Origin: Caldifarciminota bacterium 4484_18
GTDB lineage: Bacteria; Hydrothermota; UBA3073; NMUJ01
Direction: 5' to 3'
Length of the DNA stretch: 64,000 nt
Assembly: GCA_002256535.1 (NCBI GenBank)
Contig: NMUJ01000007.1
Coordinates: 1 to 64,000 of the forward strand
Part shown: piece by piece, positions 1-10,299 of the stretch
Layout of the letters: every line of letters begins with the position of its first letter
Position numbering within the stretch: position 1 is the first letter of the stretch
Notes under the pieces: model-generated
Databases searched by the model: none
What the model was told of the DNA's origin: nothing
The model's input: the letters and a program-made list of their open reading frames with translations, nothing else
Made by a program: the position numbers and the translations under genes

Positions 1-1267
1 TGGTTACTCACAAAAAACTTACTCGAAGTCACCGCCGAAAACATCACCCGCAAAGTGCGGTTGACTGAACTCGGTAAACAGTTTCGTGACACTGGTATAC
101 CCGAACTCCGTATCTTAGATGCTGTTAAAAAAGGTGCATATCCATTATCCGAGCTACGCAAACTCGTAAGTGATGACCTATTTGGTAAAGCCATCGGCAG
201 GCTTAAGCAATTAGGTGCGATAACTATTACCGAGGATAAAGTCTACTTTGTAAAACTACCGGATGAACTCACCACCCTACAGAATATCCTGACCAAAATA
301 GGTGATACAAGTTACCCATGGGATGAACTATCACCCATGGAGCAGGCTCTCATCACCCAATACTCACGTAAGCGTGGCAAACAACGTGGCATCTTTCGTG
401 TCGACGAATACCGTGACCGCATATTTTCACTCACCCCCACCGGTAAACAACTACTTACCCAGTTACCGGAAGAGGTATCCAAAGAGATCTCACAACTCAC
501 CCCTGACCTCCTACGTGACGGTAGCTGGCGTACCTACAAGCTTAGACCATACAATTTAATGCTACCCCCCAAACCCATCGTGGTAGGGCATCGTCACCCC
601 TACTCACTATTTCTGTCCAAAGTACGTCAAAAGCTACTCGCGATGGGGTTCGAAGAGATGATGGGCCCACTTGTTGAGTACGAGTTCTGGAACATGGACG
701 CCCTGTATATGCCACAATTTCATCCCGCCCGTCAGATACACGACGTATATTTTGTAAAATCACCCAAATACGGCAAACCACTATCCCTACACATACTCGA
801 AAGAGTAGCTGCCGTCCATCGCAACGGCGCTGATACCGGGTCAAAGGGCTGGCGTTACGAATTCGATTATGAACGTGCACACAGGTTAATCCCATCTACC
901 TGACTTCTATCAAATCGAAGGCATCGTCATCAGCCCCCACGTAAACCTACGCACATTGTTGGGGTTGCTCAAACTATTTGCTGAGGAGTTCGCACGTACT
1001 ACGGAGGTGGCGTTCCGTCCCGGTTATTTCCCATTTACTGAACCATCGGTTGAACTACACGCCAAAATCGACACCAAATGGATAGAACTCGGTGGTGCCG
1101 GCATCTTCCGCAAAGAAGTAACCCATCCACTTGGGGTAGAGCTTCCCGTACTCGCATGGGGGTTGGGCCTCGACCGTATGGCTATATCTGCACTCGAAAT
1201 AAAGGATATAAGATTGTTGTTTTCACGTGACCTCAACTTCTTGAGACAAAGCATCAAACGCCTATAA
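1..1267 (+). pseudogene. pheS: Phenylalanyl-tRNA synthetase alpha subunit, archaeal type; 5' cut by window and internally deleted
   Basis: Class II synthetase subunit that charges tRNA-Phe together with PheT. The frame is open from base 1 to 903, with winged-helix-like N-terminal sequence and then the catalytic domain (HDVYFVKSP, GSKGWRYEF). It then meets a stop, and the protein continues in another frame at about 895-1267 (HLPDFYQIEG, PFTEPSVELHA, ELGGAGIFRKE, LAWGLGLDRM). The family block between them is absent: RTHTTAVSAR through the motif 2 FRxE region, about 40-45 residues. The lesion is therefore a deletion with frameshift near 880-905, not a one-base slip. Long N-terminus and motif spacing are of the archaeal/eukaryotic type, not the usual bacterial PheS. 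The stop overlaps the pheT start (TAATG). Confidence 0.9.
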
Positions 1268-2804
1268 TGCCGACAATAGTTGTACACAAAGAAGACTTCC
1301 TTACTCTGTTAGGTCATGTACCAGATACCGACGAGTTAGCACGTGCCAAATCCCAATTAGTCGATATAGTAGACGATGAGCTCAAGATAGAGATAGCAGA
1401 TACCAACCGCCCCGATCTATGGAGTGCCGAAGGCATCGCACGTGAGCTATCAGGCCCCAAGGAGTACAGTTTCTTCGATACCGCCCCTCAATACGAGGTT
1501 ATCGTCTCACCTGAGGTACTCGAAGTACGCCCCTACATTGGTGCGTTCCTTGTCAAAGACATAAAACTAACCGATATCTCGCTACGTAGCATCATACAGA
1601 GTCAAGAGAAGCTCAGCGATCTATACGGTAGAGGTAGACGTGACATAGCCATCGGCATATACGATGCATCAAAGATCGTCTTCCCCATACATTACCGTGG
1701 TGTACATCCATCAGAGGTACGGTTATCAAGTCGTGTAAATTCTATCCATTACTTGTAGACAACGATAACAAGGTGCTATCGTTCCCCCCTATAATAAACA
1801 GCCGTTACATTGGTGAAGTCAACCCCACCCACACATATTTATTCTGCGAAACCACAGGTACTAACCTCGAAATGGTGCTACTCGTGACCAACATCCTTGC
1901 AACCAACTTCACCGATCGTGGTGCCCAGATATTACCTATTTTGATAGCCTATCCCGATGGCAAGAAGGTCAAAACCCCCCAGGATATCAGCGAACCTTGG
2001 GAATTATCACCCCATGAGGTACAGCAGCTGCTTGGCATCTCCTTAGATATGAACGAAATCCACTCCATCCTACGGGCTGCTAATTACAGGATCAAAGATG
2101 GCAAGCTCTACCCTCCACCTTGGCGTGCCGATATCATGAGTGTAGCCGATATAATCGAAGACATAGCAATACATCGTGGTTATAATACGTTTACACCATT
2201 GGGGTTGACAGATTTCACGGTAGGTCACTCCGCCCCCATTGAGGAGCTTATCGAAGACATTCGCAACATCATGGTAGGGATAGGGTTTGAAGAGATACTC
2301 TCACATGTACTCACGTCAAAGGATAATCTCATACACCGTATGAACCTACCCGAACGCAAAATCATAGAGATCGATAACGTCATGAGCTTATCCTATTCTG
2401 TTCTACGTGACACGATAATACCGTCACTGTTGGAGGTTGAATCCCTAAGCAGCAAATCACTATACCCACATAAGTTGTTCGAAGTAGGTGAAGTCGTAAT
2501 TTACGATCCAAACTCACCGGAATACTCCCGTACAGTGAACCATCTCGCTGCGATAGTAGCACATCCGCAAGCAAATTTCTCCGAAACACATAGCTATCTA
2601 AATGCACTATTTCGTCAACTTAACCTCACTTACAAAATAGAGCCGACCTCACACCCTTCTTACATATCAGGTAGGGTAGCTAAGATTCTCGTCAATAACA
2701 ACGAAATCGGCATCATCGGCGAACTACACCCGGAGGTACTTACCCGCTGGAACATCAAAGTACCCGTAAGTGCATTTGAGATAGAAATAGATGCTATCGG
2801 TTAG
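1267..2804 (+). pseudogene. pheT: Phenylalanyl-tRNA synthetase beta subunit, archaeal type; internally deleted
   Basis: Partner of PheS in the heterotetrameric enzyme. It lacks the tRNA-binding and FDX domains of bacterial PheT and has the archaeal length (about 510 codons remain). The first part (1267-1758) carries the B1/B5-like start and ends within HPSEVRL. The second part reads in another frame from about 1735 (FYPLLVDNDNKVLSFPPIIN) to 2804 and includes the B5 and catalytic-like B6/B7 regions. The roughly 30-40 residues normally found between these segments are missing, so the break near 1722-1742 is a deletion with frameshift. Flanking sequence shows no other damage. The 3' end overlaps the convergent glycosyltransferase gene by 11 bases. 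Confidence 0.88.
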
Positions 2805-3936
2805 CCACTTTATCAAAGATTGACGCCAACTTACCCACCACATGTGTCACATGGAACCTTTCAATCGTGCCTCTCCATGGGTAATCACCAGAGTAGAACG
2901 CATTATAATACTTTAGTATCAAACGTTTTATCCCATCAATATCGTCTGGATCCACTCCCTCACCTATACTATATTCTTCAACCATCTCACGTGCCCTCAC
3001 CCCTTTTGGTGCTATCGCTATAACTGGATGCGGCATACCCATATATTCGAACAACTTACATGTGATCATAAAGTGTGGCTCATACTTACCCACAAGCAAC
3101 AGCAGCAGCACACTATTTTCGTAGAACCCCTTAACCCTATGATATGGCACATACGTATAGTGTTTAATATACGGTCGTCGAGGTAACGGCACCTCCAGAT
3201 GCCCCACAAAGTTAACTTCTATTTTATCGCTATCTATTTTACCTTCATCTATCAACTCATCGATCCCCTTAATAAATGTGTAGGGGGGTGCTAATTTACG
3301 TATCAACCCTGGATAGAGTATGGAGAATATCTCCATTTTCGGTACTTCTATGATCATATCATATGGTGTAGGTATTACCTCCACTTTATCGTATCCATTG
3401 ACATACTTACGAAAAGCCTCATCCAACACCACAATATGGTCGCTCACCCCATACACCCAACGTTTAACCCAGTTATTGCTTACCCATGGGTCACGCAAGT
3501 CTATCACCAACGGTACCCCTGTTAGCGTTTTCAAGATTGCCCCTATTATGAGGTCAGTCACTGGTGGTGATGTTGCAAATATCAACTCTATCCTCTTACA
3601 TTTGATCATCTCATACCCTTTGTAGATTGCAAACGGTATCCACCCCATCTCCTTTTCTATCCATCGCAATAATTTAGGTCTCGCCTTACCACCGGTAAGT
3701 TGCCTAACCCCCAAAAGCCTCAGTATCCGCAGCAGGTCGAGCGACTCAGTAAAACACACATCCTTAACAACGAGTAACGAATCATCATACGCATAGTAAG
3801 CACCAGGTTTGGGTGTCAAAACCACCGGTTCGTATCCATATTCAAGGAGGTATTTCTCAAACCTCACCACCCTATGTACACCTGATAACCCCAATGGCGG
3901 GTGATAGTAAGCGATCAACAACACCCTACGCATCAT
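2794..3936 (-). CDS. Glycosyltransferase, GT-B fold (GT4-like)
   Basis: Predicted sugar transferase for cell-surface glycans or glycolipids, 380 residues. The N-terminus has the donor-site pattern of GT4-type enzymes (YYHPPLGLSGVHR near residue 10), then a DLRDPW segment near 145, a VVLDEAF segment, and a C-terminal Rossmann half with FEYMGMPHPVIA and REMVEEYSIGEGV. These match the usual CKLFEYMAxGxPV and nucleotide-sugar binding patterns. No signal peptide is seen, so it is probably cytosolic or membrane-associated. It is the last gene of the leftward run, with its start overlapping the propeller gene stop by 4 bases. Acceptor and donor cannot be told. Confidence 0.8.
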   Translation of the reverse strand: MMRRVLLIAYYHPPLGLSGVHRVVRFEKYLLEYGYEPVVLTPKPGAYYAYDDSLLVVKDVCFTESLDLLRILRLLGVRQLTGGKARPKLLRWIEKEMGWIPFAIYKGYEMIKCKRIELIFATSPPVTDLIIGAILKTLTGVPLVIDLRDPWVSNNWVKRWVYGVSDHIVVLDEAFRKYVNGYDKVEVIPTPYDMIIEVPKMEIFSILYPGLIRKLAPPYTFIKGIDELIDEGKIDSDKIEVNFVGHLEVPLPRRPYIKHYTYVPYHRVKGFYENSVLLLLLVGKYEPHFMITCKLFEYMGMPHPVIAIAPKGVRAREMVEEYSIGEGVDPDDIDGIKRLILKYYNAFYSGDYPWRGTIERFHVTHVVGKLASIFDKVANR

Positions 3937-5999
3937 TTTGTAACCGCGAGCTTACCCCGTACCCAACGTCCATCAGCCAACTTAACAACAACTTGATATA
4001 CCCCCACCGGTATAGTATCTAACCCCTTTACATGTATTATTGGGGAATCACCCTGTCCAGCAACAGAATATATTAACCTTCCACTCAACGTGTATAGATA
4101 CATGGTTTGCCACACGTAAGGGGTGACAATCGTCAACGTACTGTGTTTACCCACAACAAAAGGATTAGGATATATTTCAACTTTCGTAACCTCCCAGGTT
4201 GGTGACAACGTAACCTTTGATATACCCCCACGTGTGGGTATCCATATTGAAAACCTCTCATTATCCCATACGATATCACGTGTGAAGTCCACATATTCCG
4301 AAGCCACCAACCCATCACCTGTTGTGTAATTGATGAGCTCACCCGAACTTGGGTTAAGTACACTCACACCCTGCATGTTAACCAGCATCCAGATTCTACC
4401 TTCCCAATCTTCCTCCAATGCCAGTATGTCATTGCTCGGTAGCTCACTATTAGTTGAGCTATATTCATCAATCACCCTACCATCCCTTATCCGGAATACA
4501 CCCGCACGTGTAGCCACCCATATATCACCAGCCCTATCACATATGATGTCCGTAACCCATGTAGTAGGTAGTAGGTCACTCAGTACTTCAAGCTCCCCAT
4601 CTTTATGTATGCATGCAATACCATACATGTGGCTACCTACCCACACATTTCCATAGCAATCTTTGGCAAACGCACCGGGTGTAACAAATTGCCACGTGTT
4701 GATAACTGAATCATCCGCAATCTCAAAGATATATCCACCATTTGTACCCACCCACAGGTGATCATTTGCATCCACGTACATACCCCAAACTATATTTGAG
4801 CCACTACCCGGTAAATAGAACTTTTTTAAGGAATCGCCCCTCGGTATGTATTTTACTAACCCTACATCACCACCCCAAAAGCTTATCCATAAATTACCTT
4901 TACTATCACTCACGATATACCTTGCACGCTTAATTGCAGCTTCCCCCTCAAGATAATGCGCATAATACCATTTACCCTTTACCTCATATATTCGGGTGAT
5001 AGCAGGCTCCCATGCCGTAAAATGTACCGCCCATATGTCACCGTTGGGGCTCAACGCTATACTGCTTGTGATATTGCTTACCATCGATGTGGGGAAACTA
5101 TCCTTCAACAACGTATCCGTTGTCCAAGCTACCAACCCACATCTGAAGCTACCCACCCACACCACGCTATCTAAAATTATCAAACGACCCTGCCCCCTCG
5201 GTGCATAAAGTAACGGCGTAAGTGATGGCCACCATGTACCGTTCCACTTTTTAACCCCCCACCTCGTAGAAGCTAACAGCAAGGTATCACCCTTACAGAA
5301 ATCGAGCACCCCCGGATATGCATTCACAAGTTGCGAACTTCCCCTTACATACATCACTATTCCAGAGTCTGTACCTATCCACAAGGTATCTTTACACCAC
5401 TCTAATGCCGTAATCCCAGCTTCCCTAACTTCACCCGGTAGCTCCGTCTTTGGTATCACATGCCAGCTGTTACCTTCAACATCCGTTATACCGATACCGT
5501 CTTCTGTACAGAACCACAACGAACCGTCATGATAATAAACACGTAATACTTTGTTACCCAACGCTACAGGTAGATTCCAATAGCTTATCCTCTCAATATT
5601 AGATAGGTTAGCAGTAAGCTCTAATACCGTGACAGGTGCATCATCCTCAGTAGCTATCCACACTTTTCTACCTACTACTACTATTGAAGAGAACCTGTCA
5701 CTTTGTGGTAACCCCTGTGCGTTCGTGTAACTGTACGATATACCATGCGTGAATATTACCAACCCCTTACTACGTGTAAGACACCACACCCCAACCGAAT
5801 CCACAAATATATCCTGTACGTTATTTTCGGTGAGCCCATCCACATTTGTTAAACGTTGTAACCCATCCGTATCAGGGTCATAAATTACCACACCACCCTC
5901 AGTTGCCGCATAAATACAAGGTTCGTAATAAAAAATATCATTCACTTTATAAGTAGATAGGAAGCTCTCCCAGACGATCCCCAATACAAACAATATCAT
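3933..5999 (-). CDS. Secreted two-component-regulator-type beta-propeller protein with C-terminal sorting domain
   Basis: 688-residue exported protein. A short hydrophobic N-terminus is followed by about a dozen repeats with the hallmarks of 'two component regulator propeller' blades (GVVIYDP, GLTENNVQDIF, VWIATEDD, LWFCTEDGIGI, LWIGTDSGI, IWVATRAGVFR, IWMLVNMQGV). The last about 85 residues (VEIYPNPFVVGKHSTL to the end) look like a FlgD-like/T9SS type A sorting domain. There is no kinase domain, so it is probably a surface or secreted ligand-binding protein rather than a signalling kinase. A PorV-like protein at 33389-34285 fits export by a type IX-like route (inference). Confidence 0.82.
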   Translation of the reverse strand: MILFVLGIVWESFLSTYKVNDIFYYEPCIYAATEGGVVIYDPDTDGLQRLTNVDGLTENNVQDIFVDSVGVWCLTRSKGLVIFTHGISYSYTNAQGLPQSDRFSSIVVVGRKVWIATEDDAPVTVLELTANLSNIERISYWNLPVALGNKVLRVYYHDGSLWFCTEDGIGITDVEGNSWHVIPKTELPGEVREAGITALEWCKDTLWIGTDSGIVMYVRGSSQLVNAYPGVLDFCKGDTLLLASTRWGVKKWNGTWWPSLTPLLYAPRGQGRLIILDSVVWVGSFRCGLVAWTTDTLLKDSFPTSMVSNITSSIALSPNGDIWAVHFTAWEPAITRIYEVKGKWYYAHYLEGEAAIKRARYIVSDSKGNLWISFWGGDVGLVKYIPRGDSLKKFYLPGSGSNIVWGMYVDANDHLWVGTNGGYIFEIADDSVINTWQFVTPGAFAKDCYGNVWVGSHMYGIACIHKDGELEVLSDLLPTTWVTDIICDRAGDIWVATRAGVFRIRDGRVIDEYSSTNSELPSNDILALEEDWEGRIWMLVNMQGVSVLNPSSGELINYTTGDGLVASEYVDFTRDIVWDNERFSIWIPTRGGISKVTLSPTWEVTKVEIYPNPFVVGKHSTLTIVTPYVWQTMYLYTLSGRLIYSVAGQGDSPIIHVKGLDTIPVGVYQVVVKLADGRWVRGKLAVTK

Positions 6000-6388
6000 T
6001 TACCTACCCTGTTACGTATGAATTCTATCACCTGCTCTTTATTATCACTAAACCTCACGTACATACCACGAAAGTTTTCCAACCTGTTGGGTTCATCAAA
6101 CGGGCTAAGCAATACACCATATTTATCAACATAGTAGCTCTTGATCGACTCCCAGCGCTTGAATTGTGTCACAAAGAACCCCTTTTTATAGACACCCCTG
6201 TCATCCATCACATAGGTGGTTGGCAAAAAATACGACAATATATTTACAACAACCAAAAACGTACCAAATAATGTCCACCACACTCCCCACGTATAGTAAA
6301 GACCGACCGCCAAAACCACAATAAAAGCTATTAAATACGCTGTTTTACGTGGCTCCTCCTTAGCGGGTAACGACCGCCATTCTATCAT
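5996..6388 (-). CDS. Small membrane protein of unknown function
   Basis: 130 residues. Two adjacent hydrophobic segments (about 18-37 and 39-56) are followed by a soluble tail with VYKKGFFVTQFKRWESIKSYYV and DNKEQVIEFIRNRV. This layout resembles small bacterial PH-domain (YcxB/DUF-type) membrane proteins that end in a beta-rich domain, but the match is only by pattern. It overlaps the gene before and the gene after by 4 bases each, so it is translationally coupled in the leuS - RNase HIII/HIT - propeller operon. Function not recognised. Confidence 0.6.
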   Translation of the reverse strand: MIEWRSLPAKEEPRKTAYLIAFIVVLAVGLYYTWGVWWTLFGTFLVVVNILSYFLPTTYVMDDRGVYKKGFFVTQFKRWESIKSYYVDKYGVLLSPFDEPNRLENFRGMYVRFSDNKEQVIEFIRNRVGK

Positions 6389-7491
6389 AACTTAAGTTTA
6401 TCAAACTCAGGTTTCAACATCCCATAGATTTTATCGAGTGCCGCTGATACCACCTTTGTATCACCAATCACTGGCATAAAGTTGGTATCCCCCAACCACC
6501 TTGGCACAATATGCACATGTATATGGTCGACCACACCCGCACCTGCCACTTTACCCACATTTATACCGATGTTGAACCCATGGGGATGCATCACCTTACG
6601 CAATATCTCCACAGAGGCTTGCACCAAACGCCCAACCTCCACCAGCTCTTCTGTAGTCAACTCTCTCAGTTCACCTATGTGACGTGTAGGTGCTACCATC
6701 AAATGTCCGTTATTATAAGGGAAGATATTCATGACAACAAAAGCCCATTCACTACAATACAGTACATAGCTTTTGCCCATATTTTTGAGCGCCTCACAAA
6801 ATATGCATCCCCCCTTACGTGGCCCCGTTATATACTCTACACGCCAAGGTGCCCACAACCTATGTGGTGCAGTTGTCAACAGCTTTTCAGTTGTCTTAAA
6901 ATGTAACTTCGCCACCCTACCCAATGCGTGTTCACCCTTTGTTAAAACAAATTCCTTACCTACCAGCTCCACTTCTGTAGAGGCACCCTTGGGTAACACC
7001 ACACCTTCGCTTTCCGATAATTTATTTAGTTGCTCCAAAAATGTAGCACGTGCCAAAAGTGACGCCAGCATCACCGCAAGCTCCTCCTCCCCATGTGGAT
7101 GTATCACCAACGGTACCTCTTTCGGGAAATACGTTTTTATAAAATCTGGATCCGCAAACTGATCTATCACTATACGGTCGCAACTACCTACACTGTTAAG
7201 TAGCTTCATCACAACCCTACTATGTAGCCATGCCAAGATATGGTTGAGATTAGGTGTCCTACTATAGAGCTTATTGTATTCCGTAGGCGCCAGATAGCAT
7301 ATCTCATGTACACACAAATTTTTAATCTCTTCGCTCAAGTATATAGCTTGTGCATCGGTTACCTTTTTGCTCTCCTTTATCGGTAATTTCTCCAGTTCTG
7401 GTAGCTTCTCGTCATCCAAAAATACTGCCGCAACTGCTAATCCACCAAAATAGTCTCCCTTACCAGCTTCGTCGCTACCTATCCACCTCAT
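6385..7491 (-). CDS. rnhC: RNase HIII - HIT family hydrolase fusion
   Basis: 368 residues. Residues 1-205 are an RNase H type 2 fold of the HIII class (GSDEAGKGDYFG active-site start, VIDQFADP, SLLARATFLEQL, LPKGAST, end LHFKTTEKLL), which removes RNA from RNA/DNA hybrids. The N-terminal TBP-like domain of many RNases HIII is absent. Residues 210-368 are a complete HIT protein (RLWAPWRVEYI, GCIFC, HLMVAPTRH, and the triad DHIHVHIVPRW), a nucleotide phosphoramidase/diadenosine-polyphosphate hydrolase type. The two are joined by only about five residues near base 6876. This may be a true fusion or the in-frame product of a deletion that removed a stop and a start, given other lesions in the window. 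Confidence 0.85.
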   Translation of the reverse strand: MRWIGSDEAGKGDYFGGLAVAAVFLDDEKLPELEKLPIKESKKVTDAQAIYLSEEIKNLCVHEICYLAPTEYNKLYSRTPNLNHILAWLHSRVVMKLLNSVGSCDRIVIDQFADPDFIKTYFPKEVPLVIHPHGEEELAVMLASLLARATFLEQLNKLSESEGVVLPKGASTEVELVGKEFVLTKGEHALGRVAKLHFKTTEKLLTTAPHRLWAPWRVEYITGPRKGGCIFCEALKNMGKSYVLYCSEWAFVVMNIFPYNNGHLMVAPTRHIGELRELTTEELVEVGRLVQASVEILRKVMHPHGFNIGINVGKVAGAGVVDHIHVHIVPRWLGDTNFMPVIGDTKVVSAALDKIYGMLKPEFDKLKL

Positions 7492-9669
7492 TTTGTAACT
7501 ATGTTTATAAGCTTTTTAGGTACCACGATGATACGTTTCACCTGCTTACCCATAATATGTTGCCGTATTTTGGGATGTTCCAGTGCCATCTTACGTATAT
7601 CGTCTTCTGTCACATCAAACGATACCTGCAGACGTGCCCTAAGCTTACCATCAACCTGCACCGGTATCTCAATTTCTGGTAGGTATACTTTCCCTGGATC
7701 ATACTGAGGCCAACTTGCGTGGAAAATAGATCCCTCACCTCCAATCTTATGCCATAACTCTTCCGCCAAATACGGTGCAAATGGTGCGATCAGCTTCACC
7801 AACGTATAAAGCCCATAACCGAGCGTCTCGTCCTTCCCAGACTTATAGAATTCATTGACAAGTTCCATCAATGTCGCTATCGCAGTATTATAGTGGAAAT
7901 GTTCAATATCCTCCGTAACCTTCTTTATCGTGTAGTTAATCCTACGCAATAATATACTATCATTAGCTGGTACATTCTCCGTGATTATATCGGTGTTCTC
8001 CGTCACAATCCTATAGACTCGGTCAAGGAACCGCCGTGCACCTTCAACTACACGTTCGCTCCATATACCTTCTTTTTCCGGTGGCCCCAGAAACAGCACC
8101 CCCACACGTGCAACGTCTGCACCCACCAAATATTTCGTTATCGTTATGTGGATCGGTATATCGCAGTTGATACCAAGACGAATCCACGAACGTATCCATC
8201 GTATCAGGGTCACGCTTTGCATCCCCTCCACACTGTGGACACTTTGTATTTATAAATTCAGGTACCGACTCAAGTGGCGATTTACCTTTAGGAGCGTAAT
8301 CTACCACTTCAGGTAATTTCACCGGCAACTCTTCCTCCGGTACAGGTACCACACCACAACGTGGACAATGTACCATAGGGATTGGTGCACCCCAATAACG
8401 TTGCCTCGACACAAGCCAATCCCTAAGATGGAATTGCACCTCCCCACCACCCAACCCCATCACCTTGAGCTCATCCGCCACTGCCCAAATACCATCTTCA
8501 GATGTAAGCCCCGTAAATTTATCAGATTCTACCATCACCCCATACTCTTCATAAGCTTTATCGAGCGGTTCACTTAATTCACCATCTACGGGTTTAATCA
8601 CTACCTTTATCGGTAAGCCATACTTTTTAGCAAACTCAAAATCACGTTGATCATGTGCAGGTACACCCATTACGATACCTGTCCCGTACGTAGCAAGCAC
8701 ATAATCACATACATAGATCGGAATACGTTCACCCGTAAACGGATGTACCGCATATAGGCCTGTGAATACCCCAGTCTTTTCGCGTTCACGTGATGTACGC
8801 TCTATTTCCGAAATCCTAAGCGACCTCTCGATATATTGGTGAACCTCCTCGCTTAAGGGTAAGCCCTCCAATATCTCATGTTCTGGTGCTATCGCAATAA
8901 ATGTTACCCCAAACACAGTATCAGCACGCGTTGTAAACACCGGTAACTGTTTATCGAACTCTGGTAGCTTAAACACGATACGTACACCCTCGCTCTTGCC
9001 GAGCCAATTTCGTTGCAGGTTTATCACCTCATCAGGCCATTTACCTTCGAGATACTTCAGGTCATCCAGCAACCTCTCCGCATATGCGGTAATTTTGAAG
9101 AACCATTGGGTTAACTTACGTTTAACCACAAGGCTGCTACAACGCCAACATTTGCCATCACTTACCTGTTCGTTAGCTAACACTGTCTGACACCTTGGGC
9201 ACCAGTTCACATATGCAGGTTTACGATAGGCCAACCCTCTCTTGTAAAGTAGAAGGAATATCCATTGCGTCCATTTGTAGTACTCCGGTTCGCACGTCAG
9301 CACCTCACGTGTCCAATCATAACTTATACCCATGAGTCGATAGCTTTCACGTGATATCTCGATATTCTTCATTGTCCAATCTCTTGGGTGTATACCATGC
9401 CGTATTGCTGCATTCTCTGCGGGTAGGCCAAACGCATCCCAACCCACCGGATGCAACACCTGATACCCCTGCATCATTTTATACCGGGTTAGCACATCAC
9501 CCAACACATAGTTACGTAGATGCCCTATGTGTAAGTCACCTGATGGATACGCGAACATCTCCAGTACGTAGAATTTTCTGGCCGGATCCGGTCTATCCGT
9601 AGTTCTATAAATACCCTGGGTCTCCCACCACTTACGCCATCTATCCTCTATTTCATGAATCGGGTACAT
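7488..9669 (-). pseudogene. leuS: Leucyl-tRNA synthetase, internally deleted with frameshift
   Basis: Class Ia enzyme that charges tRNA-Leu. From 9669 the frame runs through the HIGH signature (DLHIGHLRNYV near residue 47), the zinc cysteines, the editing domain (TTRADTVFGVTF, GTGIVMGVPAHD) and DTMDTFVDSSWYQLRYTDPH, then loses homology at about 8125. The C-terminal part resumes in another frame (YLVGADVARVGVLFLGPPEK, then the anticodon domain) to 7488. About 95-105 residues are missing, including the HxILHLLYxRF helix and the KMSKS loop. No active enzyme can come from this sequence. At 8127-8135 the string AAATATTTG (gene strand) could belong to either side, consistent with joining at a short repeat. 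The stop overlaps the RNase HIII start by 4 bases. Confidence 0.93.
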
Positions 9670-9693
9670 CGAATTTATAACTAAAACTACAGA

Positions 9694-10299
9694 TTAAGGG
9701 TTGAAGTCAACCCACCATTTCTTGCCTTTTGTGAGTTCACACAGTTTTACCACATTCTTACCGACCAATGTTGCATAATGTACCGCTTCACGATCTTTTG
9801 TAACATCCTCAAACCCTATCGAGTATGTAAACCCATACGGTGGGAATAACAGACCCATATCGTTAAGTGTACCCATCAACCCCAATATAGTTTGCATCGC
9901 ACCATCCTCCGTACCGGTTACGACTATGCCACCAACTTTACCATCGAGTAACTTACCTTCGTTCTCAAGCGCTGTTAGCCTATCTATGAGGTTCTTCATC
10001 ATCCCTGACATCGCGTACCAGTACACTGGGGTGACGAAAATCAAGATATCCGCCTCCAATATCTTTTCAAATATCCAAACCATATCATCACGCAGATCGT
10101 CCGATGTACATGTGCGGCGGGTACATTTTTTCGGATCTTCCGACCCACACCCCTTACATGGATGGATATCGCAATCTACAAGATGTAAGATTTCCACTTC
10201 ATAACCACTTTCTTCTATTGTTTCAATCACCACACGAGCTAATTCCATGGTTATACCATCTTTACGAGGTGACCCATTTATAACAAGCGCTTTACCCAT
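9694..10299 (-). CDS. NADPH-dependent FMN reductase / flavodoxin-like iron-sulfur flavoprotein
   Basis: About 201 residues. The N-terminus has the FMN-binding loop (NGSPRKDGITMELA), then a cysteine cluster (CDIHPCKGCG...CTRRTC) of the kind in iron-sulfur flavoproteins, and a PVYWYAMSGMMKNLIDR segment that also contacts flavin. It probably transfers electrons from NAD(P)H or ferredoxin to small acceptors in the cytosol. The start is taken at the ATG at 10299 because GGAGGTGA lies four bases upstream, in preference to the GTG six bases earlier. It overlaps the panC stop by a few bases. Substrate unknown. Confidence 0.82.
   Translation of the reverse strand: MGKALVINGSPRKDGITMELARVVIETIEESGYEVEILHLVDCDIHPCKGCGSEDPKKCTRRTCTSDDLRDDMVWIFEKILEADILIFVTPVYWYAMSGMMKNLIDRLTALENEGKLLDGKVGGIVVTGTEDGAMQTILGLMGTLNDMGLLFPPYGFTYSIGFEDVTKDREAVHYATLVGKNVVKLCELTKGKKWWVDFNP

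Noticed and set aside
542..895. Leftward ORFs opposite pheS and many similar 60-130 codon ORFs opposite other genes.
   Set aside because: They are shadows of strongly coding frames, lack ribosome-binding sites and show no family motifs.
880..905. Programmed frameshift or recoded stop in pheS (and similarly in leuS, panC, buk).
   Set aside because: A frameshift or stop readthrough would leave all residues present. Here whole conserved blocks are absent, so recoding cannot restore the protein.
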